From NCBI GenBank assembly GCA_022843145.1, contig JALHOF010000010.1, positions 62,001-126,000 on the forward strand: a DNA stretch of 64,000 bases. The letters run 5' to 3'. Shown in pieces: positions 41,856 to 50,542 of this stretch (within the stretch, counting starts at the first letter, position 1; each line of letters starts with the position of its first letter). Both the position numbers and the translations under genes were made by a program. The DNA is from Hyphomicrobium sp. (lineage in GTDB: Bacteria; Pseudomonadota; Alphaproteobacteria; Rhizobiales; Hyphomicrobiaceae). The notes under the pieces were generated by a model. That model worked only from the letters and a program-made list of their open reading frames with translations. It was not told where the DNA came from and searched no databases.

Positions 41856-44800
41856 TCACGCGGCCTTCTTGACCTGGCTGGCGATGCGCGCCAATTCGCC
41901 GGCGAGGCCCTTGACGCCCGCGAGGCGCTTCTCGGGCAGATCCCAATCGGCCTTGAAGACGACCTTGTGATCGGCCTGCATTTTGACGAGGCCGCGCGAC
42001 GCCTGCATGAACTGCACGAGACCCTGCGGATTGGCGAACGTGTTCTTGTGGAAGGTGATGACGCAGCCCTTCGGACCCGCATCGACTTTGCCGATAGCGG
42101 CCAGACGGCAGAGCCCCTTGATCTCCATGACGGCGAGCAGATGCTCGACCTCGGGCGGCATCTGGCCGAAGCGATCGACGAGCTCAGTGGCGAAGCCGTC
42201 GATATCCTCGCGCGTCTCGAGCGTCGACAGCCGGCGGTACAGGCCAAGGCGCAATTGCAGATCGGTGACGTAGGTTTCGGGGATGAGCACGGAGGTGCCG
42301 AGCGCGATCTCCGGGCTCCAGCGGTCCTCGCTCTCGGCGAGGTCGCCACCCTTCATGGCCGCGACGGCTTCCTCGAGCATCGACTGATATAGCTCGAAGC
42401 CGACCTCGCGGATGTGGCCGGACTGTTCCTCGCCCAAGAGATTGCCAGCGCCACGGATGTCGAGATCGTGGGAGGCGAGCGAGAAGCCCGCGCCGAGCGT
42501 ATCGAGCGATTGCAGAACCTTGAGGCGGCGTTCGGCGCCCTCGGTCAGCGCCTGCCCGGGCGGCGTCGTGAAGTAGGCGTAGGCGCGGGTCTTGGAGCGG
42601 CCGACGCGGCCGCGCAACTGATAGAGCTGAGCTAGTCCGAACATATCGGCGCGGTGCACGATCAGGGTATTCGCGTTGGGCACGTCGAGGCCGGATTCGA
42701 CGATGGCGGTCGACAGCAGCACGTCGTACTGGCCCTCGTAGAACGCAGTCATGATGTCTTCGAGTTCGGTCGGCGACAACTGGCCATGGGCCCGCGCGAC
42801 CTTCAGCTCGGGCACGGTGTCGCTGAGGAACTCGGCCACCTCGTCGAGATCGGCGATGCGCGGCACGACATAGAACGTTTGCCCGCCGCGATAACGCTCG
42901 CGCCTGAGCGCGTCGCGCAGGATGACCGGATCGAACGGCGAGATGTAGGTGCGCACGGCAAGGCGATCGACGGGCGGCGTGGTGATCAGCGACAGCTCGC
43001 GCACGCCGGTGAGCGCGAGTTGCAGCGTGCGCGGGATCGGCGTGGCCGACAGCGTGAGCACGTGCACGTCCTCGCGCAACTGCTTCAGACGCTCCTTGTG
43101 GGCGACGCCGAAGTGCTGCTCCTCGTCGATGATGAGGAGGCCCAGGCGCGCGAACTGGATCTGCTTGCCGAGCAGCGCGTGGGTGCCGATGACGATGTCG
43201 AGCTGGCCGCTCTTGAGGCCGTCCTTGACCTCGGCCAGCTCCTTGGGTCCGACGAGACGCGACGCCTGCGCGACCTTGACGGGAAGACCACGGAAACGGT
43301 CGGAGAAGGTGCGGTAGTGCTGACGCGCCAGCAACGTGGTCGGCACGACGACGGCCACCTGCATGCCGTTGATGGCGGCGACATAGGCGGCGCGGAGGGC
43401 GACCTCGGTCTTGCCGAAGCCGACGTCGCCGCAAACGAGGCGGTCCATCGGGCGGCCGGAGCCGAGATCTTCGAGCACCTGCTCGATGCTGGCGGCCTGA
43501 TCCTCGGTCTCCTCGTAGGGGAAGCGGGCGACGAACTCGTCGTAGGCGCCGTGCGGAGGCGTGACGGGAGGCGCCTCCTTCAACTGGCGGAGAGCCGCGA
43601 TCTTGATCAGCTCGGACGCGATCTCGCGCAGCCGCTTCTTGAGCTTGGCCTTGCGCGACTGCCAGGCGACGCCGCCGAGCTTGTCGAGCTGGCCGTCTCC
43701 CTCGTCGTTGCCGTAGCGCGACAGAAGCTCGATGTTCTCGACCGGCAGGAACAGCTTGTCGCCGCCGGCATAGTGCAGCTCGACGCAGTCGTGCGGGTTG
43801 CCGAGCGCGGTGATGGTCTTGAGGCCGGCGAAGCGGCCGATGCCGTGGTCGGCGTGCACGACGAGATCGCCGACCGCGAGGCTGGTCGCTTCGGTCAGCA
43901 CGTCGGCGGCACGGCGGGCCTTGCGGCGGGGACGCACGAGACGGTCGCCTAAAATGTCCTGCTCGCCGATGACCGCGAGGTAGGGCGTCTCGAAGCCCTG
44001 CTCGATGCCGAGTACGCACAGCGCGGTGTGTCCGGCCGGGAGCTTCAACGCATCCGCGTAGCTCTCGACCTTGACGATGTCCTTGAGGCCATGATCGGCC
44101 AGAAGCGACGCCAGCCGCTCGCGCGCGCCTGCCGTCCAGGCGGCGACAACGACGCGGCGCTTGCCGGAATGCAGACCGCGGATGTGTGTGACGACGGCAT
44201 CGAACACGTTGAGGTCGGGGTTCTGACGCTCGGCAGCGAAGGTGCGTCCGAGGCGGCCGGCGAACGCGCGCACGCTGTCGGAGGCCGCGACTTCGAATGG
44301 CGTGAGGCGTGAAACAGGATGCCGGCTCAGCACGTCGATCCAGGCGCGGCCGTCGAGGAACATCTCGCCGGGCGGAACGGGCTTGTAGGGCGCGGCACCG
44401 AACGTCTTGACTTCGAGCGCTTCGATCCGCGCCTCGTAATGCTCGCGGATCTGGGCGAACCGGTTCTTCAACTGCTCGTCGGCGAGATGGTCGAAGCTGA
44501 CGTGCGCGCCGGGGAGATAGTCGAACAGGGTTTCGAGCGCGGGATGGAACAGCGGCAGCCAGTGCTCCTGGCCGGGATAGCGGCGGCCGGCGCTGACGGC
44601 TTCATAGAGCGGATCGTCGCCGGTCGCGCCGCCGAACAGCGCGACGTAGCGGCGGCGGAACTCTGCAACGCCGCTCTCGCCCGCCGAGACCTCGCTGATC
44701 GGCATCAACACGAGCTTCTGCACGGGCTTGGTCGTCCGCTGCGACTGGGCGTCGAACGCCTTGATGCTTTCGAGCGTGTCGCCAAAGAAGTCGAGGCGGA

Positions 44801-45350
44801 CCGGGTTCTGGCGGCCGGGCGGAAACAAATCGACGATGCCGCCGCGAACCGCGTATTCGCCGGGCTCCATCACGGCGCTCGACCGCGTAAAACCGGCCTG
44901 TTCGAGACGCTCGATGAGCTTGGCGCGATCGACGCGCTGGTCGGCCGCCATCGGTTTCAGCGATTGCTTGATGAAGGCGCGCGGCGGCACGCGCTGCAAG
45001 ATCGCGTTGATCGTGGTGAGGACGATCGTCGGCTCCTTGCGGCTCGCAGCCAAAGCGAACTTCGACAGTGCGGTGACGCGGCGGGCGACGATCTCGGCGT
45101 TGGGGCCGACGCGATCGTAGGGGACGGTATCCCAGGCCGGGAACGGCACGACCTTGACGTCGGGGGCGAAGAACTGCAGCGCGTGCTCGAGCGCGTCGAG
45201 GCGGCGGTCGTCGCGCGCGATGTGGATGAGGACGCCGGCTGCATCCGCCTTCCCGGCCTCGGCGACGAGTCCGGCCAGAACCATCGCGTCGAGTCCCTCG
45301 GGGACGCCGGAGAGAAGGTAATCGCTGCGGCGCGGCTGGTCGGTCGGCAT
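41856..45350 (-). CDS. mfd: Transcription-repair coupling factor
   Basis: A 1164-residue DNA translocase that removes stalled RNA polymerase and recruits UvrA. The N-terminal UvrB-homology region is followed by a CarD-like RNA-polymerase-interaction domain (LAVGDLVVHADHGIGRFAGL). The helicase core has Walker A CGDVGFGKTEVALRAAYVA, the DEEQ box IIDEEQHFGVAHKERLK, LSATPIPRTLQLALTG, and motif VI LYQLRGRVGRSKTRAYAYF. The C-terminal TRCF domain is present (ETYVTDLQLRLGLYRRL). This length is typical. ATG at 45350. The sdhE gene lies just upstream on the same strand. Confidence 0.97.
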   Translation of the reverse strand: MPTDQPRRSDYLLSGVPEGLDAMVLAGLVAEAGKADAAGVLIHIARDDRRLDALEHALQFFAPDVKVVPFPAWDTVPYDRVGPNAEIVARRVTALSKFALAASRKEPTIVLTTINAILQRVPPRAFIKQSLKPMAADQRVDRAKLIERLEQAGFTRSSAVMEPGEYAVRGGIVDLFPPGRQNPVRLDFFGDTLESIKAFDAQSQRTTKPVQKLVLMPISEVSAGESGVAEFRRRYVALFGGATGDDPLYEAVSAGRRYPGQEHWLPLFHPALETLFDYLPGAHVSFDHLADEQLKNRFAQIREHYEARIEALEVKTFGAAPYKPVPPGEMFLDGRAWIDVLSRHPVSRLTPFEVAASDSVRAFAGRLGRTFAAERQNPDLNVFDAVVTHIRGLHSGKRRVVVAAWTAGARERLASLLADHGLKDIVKVESYADALKLPAGHTALCVLGIEQGFETPYLAVIGEQDILGDRLVRPRRKARRAADVLTEATSLAVGDLVVHADHGIGRFAGLKTITALGNPHDCVELHYAGGDKLFLPVENIELLSRYGNDEGDGQLDKLGGVAWQSRKAKLKKRLREIASELIKIAALRQLKEAPPVTPPHGAYDEFVARFPYEETEDQAASIEQVLEDLGSGRPMDRLVCGDVGFGKTEVALRAAYVAAINGMQVAVVVPTTLLARQHYRTFSDRFRGLPVKVAQASRLVGPKELAEVKDGLKSGQLDIVIGTHALLGKQIQFARLGLLIIDEEQHFGVAHKERLKQLREDVHVLTLSATPIPRTLQLALTGVRELSLITTPPVDRLAVRTYISPFDPVILRDALRRERYRGGQTFYVVPRIADLDEVAEFLSDTVPELKVARAHGQLSPTELEDIMTAFYEGQYDVLLSTAIVESGLDVPNANTLIVHRADMFGLAQLYQLRGRVGRSKTRAYAYFTTPPGQALTEGAERRLKVLQSLDTLGAGFSLASHDLDIRGAGNLLGEEQSGHIREVGFELYQSMLEEAVAAMKGGDLAESEDRWSPEIALGTSVLIPETYVTDLQLRLGLYRRLSTLETREDIDGFATELVDRFGQMPPEVEHLLAVMEIKGLCRLAAIGKVDAGPKGCVITFHKNTFANPQGLVQFMQASRGLVKMQADHKVVFKADWDLPEKRLAGVKGLAGELARIASQVKKAA

Positions 45351-45411
45351 CGGGGCGTGGATCCTGGATATCGGCGGTGCGGGTCGGGTCAGCGGCGCTG
45401 TGGCCGGCCGA

Positions 45412-45702
45412 TCAGGCGGGCGCGGGCAGGCCGTGGAAGCGGCGGACGGCGAACACCAGATCGGCGAGTTCGTGGCCGGTCAGCGCGGCGGCGGGTTGGG
45501 GTTCGAGGATCCACTTTTGCAGCTCGGGATCGGGTAGCGCGAGCAGCCGCTCGAAGCGGGTCAATTCGACATCGCCCATCGCCGCCAACTTTGCCTCGGC
45601 GAAGCGGGTCATCAGAATGTCCATCTCCTTCGTGCCGCGATGGGCGGCGCGATAGGCGGCGCGGCGGCGGCGGACGTCGAGGTCCGCGCTGTCGTCGGTC
45701 AT
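45412..45702 (-). CDS. sdhE: FAD assembly factor SdhE (DUF339)
   Basis: A 96-residue protein of the SdhE/Sdh5 family that helps flavinylate succinate dehydrogenase SdhA. The RGxxE motif is present as HRGTKEMDILMTRFAEAKLA, followed by ELTRFERLLALPDPELQKWIL. ATG at 45702 with GGAG upstream is chosen. The longer frame adds a 13-residue leader. The gene lies between mfd and recG, an arrangement repeatedly seen in alphaproteobacteria. Confidence 0.92.
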   Translation of the reverse strand: MTDDSADLDVRRRRAAYRAAHRGTKEMDILMTRFAEAKLAAMGDVELTRFERLLALPDPELQKWILEPQPAAALTGHELADLVFAVRRFHGLPAPA

Positions 45703-45950
45703 GTACGGTCTCCACGGGTGCGTGCCCGGCAAATCTTTCAATCAGGCCAAAACGGTTGGACGACAACGCGATCCGGCAACGCCTAATCGGCGGCACGGGA
45801 TAAATGCACCCGTCCGCTTGACCCGGGGCCGTTTCCCCGTTTGGTTGCCGAGACCGCCGCCGGGCCGCCTCATGGGTTTCATATAGCGCCGCGTCCGGGG
45901 CGGCGCCAGGGCCGCCGCACGCACCATCCGCAGCACGACGCCGAGTAGAC

Positions 45951-48083
45951 ATGCGACCGAACGACCTCACACCGCTGTTCGCGTCGGCCGGCTCGCTCAC
46001 GGGCATCGGCCCGCGCATGCTGCTGCTGTTGAAAAAGGCGCTGCGGCTGCCGCCGGGGGTCACCGAGCCGCGCGTGCTCGATCTGTTGTGGCACCTGCCG
46101 ACGGGGGTCATCGACCGCCGCGCCGAGCCAACGGTCGCGGTCGCCGTCCCCGGCACCATCGCGACGTTGAAGGTCCGCGTCCTGAAGCACAAGCCGCCGC
46201 CGCGCGGAAACGACAAGGCTCCGTACAAGATCACTTGCGAGGACGACACCGGGCGGCTGGAACTGGTGTTCTTCCGCGCCGAACGGAAGTTCATCGAGCG
46301 GCAGTTGCCGGAGGGAGAGGAGCGCTATGTCTCGGGACGGGTCGAGAAGTACAACGACATCCTCCAGATGGCACACCCCGACTACATCGTACCGCCCGAC
46401 CGGCGCGGCGAACTGCCGATGCTGGAGCCGGTCTATGGGCTGACGGCGGGACTCTCGGGCAAGGTGCTGGTCAAGGCGGCACGGCAGGCGGTGGAGCGCG
46501 TGCCGGAGATGGACGAATGGCAGGATGCGGCCTGGCTCAAGAGCCGGGGCTGGCCCGGCTTCAACAATGCGGTGCGGCGGTTGCACCAGCCCGACGACGG
46601 CACCGACGTCTCGACCGGCGGCGCGCCGTGGCAGCGGCTGGCGTTCGACGAACTCTTGGCGGGGCAGCTTGCCCTCGGGCTCGTGCGGCAGAGCCAGAAG
46701 AGCCAGCGCGGCCGCTCGATCGTCGGGGACGGACGCATCAGGGCGCGGATCGCGGATGCGCTGCCGTTCTCGCTGACCAACTCGCAGAGGACGGCGATCG
46801 GCGAAATCTCCGACGACATGGCCGCGCCAAACCGCATGTTGCGATTGCTGCAGGGCGATGTCGGGTCAGGCAAGACGGTCGTCGCGCTGATGTGCATGGC
46901 GATCGCGGTCGAGGCCGGCGCGCAGGCGGCGCTGATGGCGCCGACGGAAGTCCTGGCGCGGCAGCACATGGAGACGATCGCGCCCTTCGCCGAGACCGCG
47001 CGATTGCGCCTCGGTCTGTTGACCGGCCGTGAGAAGGGCAAGACGCGGCGCGAGGTGCTGGAGCGGCTGGCCGCGGGCGACATCGACATCCTGATCGGCA
47101 CACACGCTCTGTTCCAGCCGGATGTGATCTATCGCGATCTGGCAGTGGCGGTGATCGACGAGCAGCATCGCTTCGGCGTGCATCAGCGGCTGGCGTTGCA
47201 AAGCAAGGGCGGGGCCGCTCAAGGCGGCGTGGGCAGCGGCGCCGACGTTCTGGCCATGACGGCGACGCCGATCCCGCGCACGCTGCTGATGACGCACTAT
47301 GGCGATCTCGACGTGTCGCGGCTGACGGAAAAGCCGCCGGGCCGCAAGCCGATCACCACCAAGGCGGTGCCGCTCGATACGATGGAGCGGCTGATCGAGC
47401 GCATCCGCGCGCAGCTTACGGAGGGCGCGCAGGTTTATTGGGTGTGCCCGCTGATCGAGAGTTCGGAGAAGAGCGAGCTGGCGGCGGCGGAAGAGCGGCA
47501 CGCGCATCTCAAGCAGACGTTCGGCGACGCGGTCGGGCTCCTGCACGGCGCGATGAGCGGAGCAGAGAAGGACGCGACGATGGCCGCGTTCTCGGAGAAC
47601 CGGCTCAAGATCCTGGTGTCGACGACGGTGATCGAGGTGGGCGTCAACGTGCCCAACGCCAACATCATGGTGATCGAACACGCCGAGCGGTTCGGTATCG
47701 CGCAATTGCATCAGTTGCGCGGGCGCGTGGGACGCGGCACCCGCGAGAGCTTTTGCATGCTGCTGTACAAGGCGCCGCTCGGAGAGACGGCGCGGCAGCG
47801 GCTGGAGATGATGGAGCGCACGGAAGACGGGTTCCTCATTGCCGAAAAGGACCTCGAACTGCGCGGCGGCGGCGAGGTGCTGGGCGCGCGGCAGAGCGGG
47901 TTGCCCGAGTTCCGCGTCGCGGATGTGCCCGGGTTCGAGACGCTGTTGGCGGTCGCCCGTGACGATGCGCAGATGGTGCTTCAGGCCGATCCCCACCTCG
48001 AAGGCGCGCGCGGGCGGAAATTGAGGCACCTGCTCTATCTGTTCGAATGCGACGAGGCGGTGCGTCTGTTCCGGGCGGCGTAG
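45951..48083 (+). CDS. recG: ATP-dependent DNA helicase RecG
   Basis: A 710-residue branch-migrating helicase acting on stalled forks and Holliday junctions. N-terminal wedge/OB domain contains VRVLKHKPPPRGNDK and ITCEDDTGRLELVFF. The helicase core has LTNSQRTAIGEI (Q-like motif), Walker A LLQGDVGSGKTVVALMCMAI, DEQH box VIDEQHRFGVHQRLAL, TATPIPRTLLMTHY and the C-terminal LHQLRGRVGRGTRESFCML. The last segment FRVADVPGFETLL matches RecG. It is divergent from sdhE-mfd. The 3' end is followed by repeats of the dispersed family. Confidence 0.96.
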   Translation: MRPNDLTPLFASAGSLTGIGPRMLLLLKKALRLPPGVTEPRVLDLLWHLPTGVIDRRAEPTVAVAVPGTIATLKVRVLKHKPPPRGNDKAPYKITCEDDTGRLELVFFRAERKFIERQLPEGEERYVSGRVEKYNDILQMAHPDYIVPPDRRGELPMLEPVYGLTAGLSGKVLVKAARQAVERVPEMDEWQDAAWLKSRGWPGFNNAVRRLHQPDDGTDVSTGGAPWQRLAFDELLAGQLALGLVRQSQKSQRGRSIVGDGRIRARIADALPFSLTNSQRTAIGEISDDMAAPNRMLRLLQGDVGSGKTVVALMCMAIAVEAGAQAALMAPTEVLARQHMETIAPFAETARLRLGLLTGREKGKTRREVLERLAAGDIDILIGTHALFQPDVIYRDLAVAVIDEQHRFGVHQRLALQSKGGAAQGGVGSGADVLAMTATPIPRTLLMTHYGDLDVSRLTEKPPGRKPITTKAVPLDTMERLIERIRAQLTEGAQVYWVCPLIESSEKSELAAAEERHAHLKQTFGDAVGLLHGAMSGAEKDATMAAFSENRLKILVSTTVIEVGVNVPNANIMVIEHAERFGIAQLHQLRGRVGRGTRESFCMLLYKAPLGETARQRLEMMERTEDGFLIAEKDLELRGGGEVLGARQSGLPEFRVADVPGFETLLAVARDDAQMVLQADPHLEGARGRKLRHLLYLFECDEAVRLFRAA

Positions 48084-48091
48084 AGTCTTTA

Positions 48092-48207
48092 GTGGGCGCT
48101 TCAGATGCCCACTCGGCATCCGCGCCGGTCTAGTGGGCGCTTCGGATGCCCGGCGCGGTTGCTCGTGGGCAACCGAAGCGCCAAGCAAAGTCGCATCCGC
48201 GCCGGTC
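48092..48207 (+). repeat. Dispersed hairpin repeat cluster between recG and DUF502 gene
   Basis: Three core copies: GTGGGCGCTTCAGATGCCCAC (48092-48112), GTGGGCGCTTCGGATGCCC (48133-48151) and an inverted copy whose reverse complement is GGCGCTTCGGTTGCCCAC (48165-48182). The unit GCATCCGCGCCGGTC also occurs twice (48116-48130, 48193-48207). A further hairpin GGTTGC/GCAACC (48157-48162 with 48169-48174) is inside. The cluster fills the 122-base convergent gap and its last unit reaches the DUF502 stop codon. Confidence 0.65.
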
Positions 48208-49120
48208 AGCGGCCGCGCAGGCGTTTGGGGCGGCGGTGCTGCGATTGGCCGGCGGTGGTATCGGCGGGCGGCGGCGTGGCGGGTGCGTGCGGCGGCGACG
48301 CAGGCGGTGTCGCGTGCGCCGCGACTTCGGCGCCGGAGAGCAACTCAAGCGGACCCTCGGCGCCGCGCTCGGCCGCTGCGCGCTCAAGCTCTTCGCGGAA
48401 CTCCGGCGTCACCATGCCGCCGGAGATGACGATCTTGGCGGCGTCCTCGAGCTTCATCGAGAGAAAGATGACGTCCTTGCGCGGCACGAAGCAGACAAAG
48501 CCCGTGGGCGGCACGATGCCGGTCGGCATGAAGACCGAAAGCAGATCCTCCTGGCCGCCAGGCTTCGCCGCCGCAATCTCACCGGCTGCCTCGCCGGTGA
48601 CGAACACGATCGACCACAATCCCTTCGAAGGGAACTCGATCATCCCGACTTTTTGGAAGCCGCTCGACGGCGCCGCCGCCGTCACCACGCTTTCGAAGAG
48701 CTGCTTCAGCGCCCGATAGACGTTGCGCACGATGGGCATGCGATCGAGCATCAGCTCGCCGTAGCTGATGAGGGTGCGTCCCAAGAGGTTGGCGGCAAGC
48801 GCGCCGATCATCGTCAGGACGGCGATGGCGAACAACAGGCCGATACCCGGCAGCGCGAACGGAAGATAGGTGTCGGGGTTGTAGATCTTCGGAACGAACG
48901 GCTTGATCCACGCGTCGACGACGTTGATCAGCCACCAGATGATGTAGACTGTGATGGTGACAGGGCCGACGATGACGAGGCCGGTGAGGAAATAATTTCG
49001 CAGCCGCGCGCCGAAGTGGGACGAGCCGCGCTTGTCGTCCGTGGCCAGCTCTTGTAGTCGCGTGCGCAGCTCGGGCGTATCGGACGACGTCCCTGATCCG
49101 GTCTTCTTCGCCCTGTTCAT
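48206..49120 (-). CDS. DUF502 membrane protein
   Basis: A 304-residue inner-membrane protein. A polar N-terminus is followed by hydrophobic helix LRNYFLTGLVIVGPVTITVY and IIWWLINVVDAWIKPFVP. Then LPGIGLLFAIAVLTMIGALAA and NLLGRTLISYGELMLDRMPIVRNVY are the hallmarks of DUF502. The C-terminal soluble part has IEFPSKGLWSIVFVTGE, SVFMPTGIVPPTGFVCFVPR and LSMKLEDAAKIVISGGMV. The tail is Pro/Ala-rich. Its function is unknown. ATG at 49120 was chosen over the longer frame to 49165. Convergent with recG. Confidence 0.86.
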   Translation of the reverse strand: MNRAKKTGSGTSSDTPELRTRLQELATDDKRGSSHFGARLRNYFLTGLVIVGPVTITVYIIWWLINVVDAWIKPFVPKIYNPDTYLPFALPGIGLLFAIAVLTMIGALAANLLGRTLISYGELMLDRMPIVRNVYRALKQLFESVVTAAAPSSGFQKVGMIEFPSKGLWSIVFVTGEAAGEIAAAKPGGQEDLLSVFMPTGIVPPTGFVCFVPRKDVIFLSMKLEDAAKIVISGGMVTPEFREELERAAAERGAEGPLELLSGAEVAAHATPPASPPHAPATPPPADTTAGQSQHRRPKRLRGR

Positions 49121-49249
49121 GCCCGCTATCCCAATTGCCGCCGCGCCGCCGAGCGACGGCGACACCCTAGCATTTTAAGATAGAGGCGCGACCGCCAGTT
49201 GAGCAATGCCGCACTGCGCCGATCGAAACCGTGCGCGGACGACCCGTCG

Positions 49250-50431
49250 TTACTGGGTTACGACGAGGCAATCGAAGCCGTCGGGCTTGATGCGCGCGCA
49301 CAGTTGGCGCGGCTCGTTGGCATCGGCGTAGGGGCCGACGCGGACACGGTAGAAGGTGCCCATCGCACCGATAACGGATTGCTCGATCGCGGGTTCCCGT
49401 CCGCCGATTGCCGCGCCGTGCGCCTGCTTGAGCTTCTGCGCCAGTGCCTCTGCTTCGGCGCGCGAGCGGACGGCGGCGACTTGAAGCCGGAACTTGCCCT
49501 TGAATGCCGGTGCGGCGGGTGCGGCCAGCGCAGCGGGTGCCGCGGCGGCGACTTTGACGTTGGGCGGCTGGGCTGTCGCGGGCGGAGCGGTGGCCGCTGC
49601 TGCGGACGGGCGGGCCTTGCTGGCGGCAACGGAGGTGGCGTCCCCCCAAGACGAGGTCGCGGTCACGGGACTGGCGGGAGCGCTGGTCGAAGCGGTGGTC
49701 GACGGAGCCGGCGCGGCGGCGCTCGACGACGAGCCACCAAAGAGGCCGCTGAAAAAGCTCCCGACGCCGCCGGAACTGCCGGAGGCTTGCGGTGCGGCGG
49801 GCTCGTCGGGAGCGGCCGACAATTTCGGCGTCGATGTGGACGAACCCGATGCGGTGGCGGTCTGCCAGCCCGATGCCGGAGCGGCGGCGGAGCGTGAGGC
49901 GTCGCTGGCGACAGGCGCGGGATCACCGATGCCGGCCTCGCGATACGCGGCGGCGCGGCTCTCGATCGCGTTGGCGCGCTCGGCATCGGCCAGTCCGCCC
50001 TTCAGCCAGATGGCGCTGGTCAGATCGGAAATTGCCTGGGCGGGCTTGGCCTGCTTGCGGAAAGCGAGGCCGCGATAGTAGAGCGCGCGGGCCATCTGCT
50101 GACTGGGAAGGCCGGCCGAGAGCGCCGACGTGAGCTGCTGGACGGCGGGTTCGAGCTTGCCGATCTCGTAGGATTTGATGCCCGTCTCGAGCGAACGCAG
50201 CGCGACGGCGGGGTCCCTCTTGGCCTCGGCGTCGGCGGGCTGGCCCTTTGGAGCGCCTTTGCCAGCGGGGCCCTTGGCGGCAGCCGCCGGCTCGGGGCCA
50301 GAGGGGATCATCTGCGCGTCGGCGGACGGAATGGCCGCCGGAAGACCGATAACGAACAAGGCCGCCGCAGCGACAGCGATCAGGCGCCCGGCCGACCCGC
50401 GTCCGATCATCTCGTGGTCGTCAGGGAACAT
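49250..50431 (-). CDS. SPOR-domain, TPR-containing envelope protein
   Basis: A 393-residue protein. The N-terminus has a hydrophobic segment (LIAVAAAALFVIGLPAAIPS) acting as signal peptide or anchor. Residues about 80-170 contain a TPR-like helical array (LETGIKSYEIGKLEPAVQQL, MARALYYRGLAFRKQAKPAQAI). A long Ala/Ser/Pro linker follows. The C-terminus is a SPOR domain (KFRLQVAAVRSRAEAEALAQ, FYRVRVGPYADANEPRQLCA), which in characterised members binds denuded peptidoglycan glycan at division sites. ATG at 50431 or 50410 are both possible. It lies downstream of glmS on the same strand. Confidence 0.8.
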   Translation of the reverse strand: MFPDDHEMIGRGSAGRLIAVAAAALFVIGLPAAIPSADAQMIPSGPEPAAAAKGPAGKGAPKGQPADAEAKRDPAVALRSLETGIKSYEIGKLEPAVQQLTSALSAGLPSQQMARALYYRGLAFRKQAKPAQAISDLTSAIWLKGGLADAERANAIESRAAAYREAGIGDPAPVASDASRSAAAPASGWQTATASGSSTSTPKLSAAPDEPAAPQASGSSGGVGSFFSGLFGGSSSSAAAPAPSTTASTSAPASPVTATSSWGDATSVAASKARPSAAAATAPPATAQPPNVKVAAAAPAALAAPAAPAFKGKFRLQVAAVRSRAEAEALAQKLKQAHGAAIGGREPAIEQSVIGAMGTFYRVRVGPYADANEPRQLCARIKPDGFDCLVVTQ

Positions 50432-50542
50432 CGTCCAATCCCTTGTAGGTGGCGCGGCCACAGCCACTCGATTCACGCGGAACGTATGACAAACCCAACA
50501 TCGTGGCAAATCGGCGATGGGATAACTCGCTCAGTTCGGCGG

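Noticed and set aside
42184-44019. Long minus-strand frame inside mfd and similar high-GC shadow frames
   Set aside because: High GC creates long open frames in all six readings. The residue composition is Arg/Pro/Ala-heavy, and the frame overlaps a certain gene.
36195-48207. CRISPR array as an explanation for the dispersed repeats
   Set aside because: The copies are not evenly spaced, lie kilobases apart and have no spacers; they are an interspersed repeat family.
49166-49249. Possible small RNA or terminator between DUF502 and SPOR genes
   Set aside because: No stable hairpin or U-tract could be seen.
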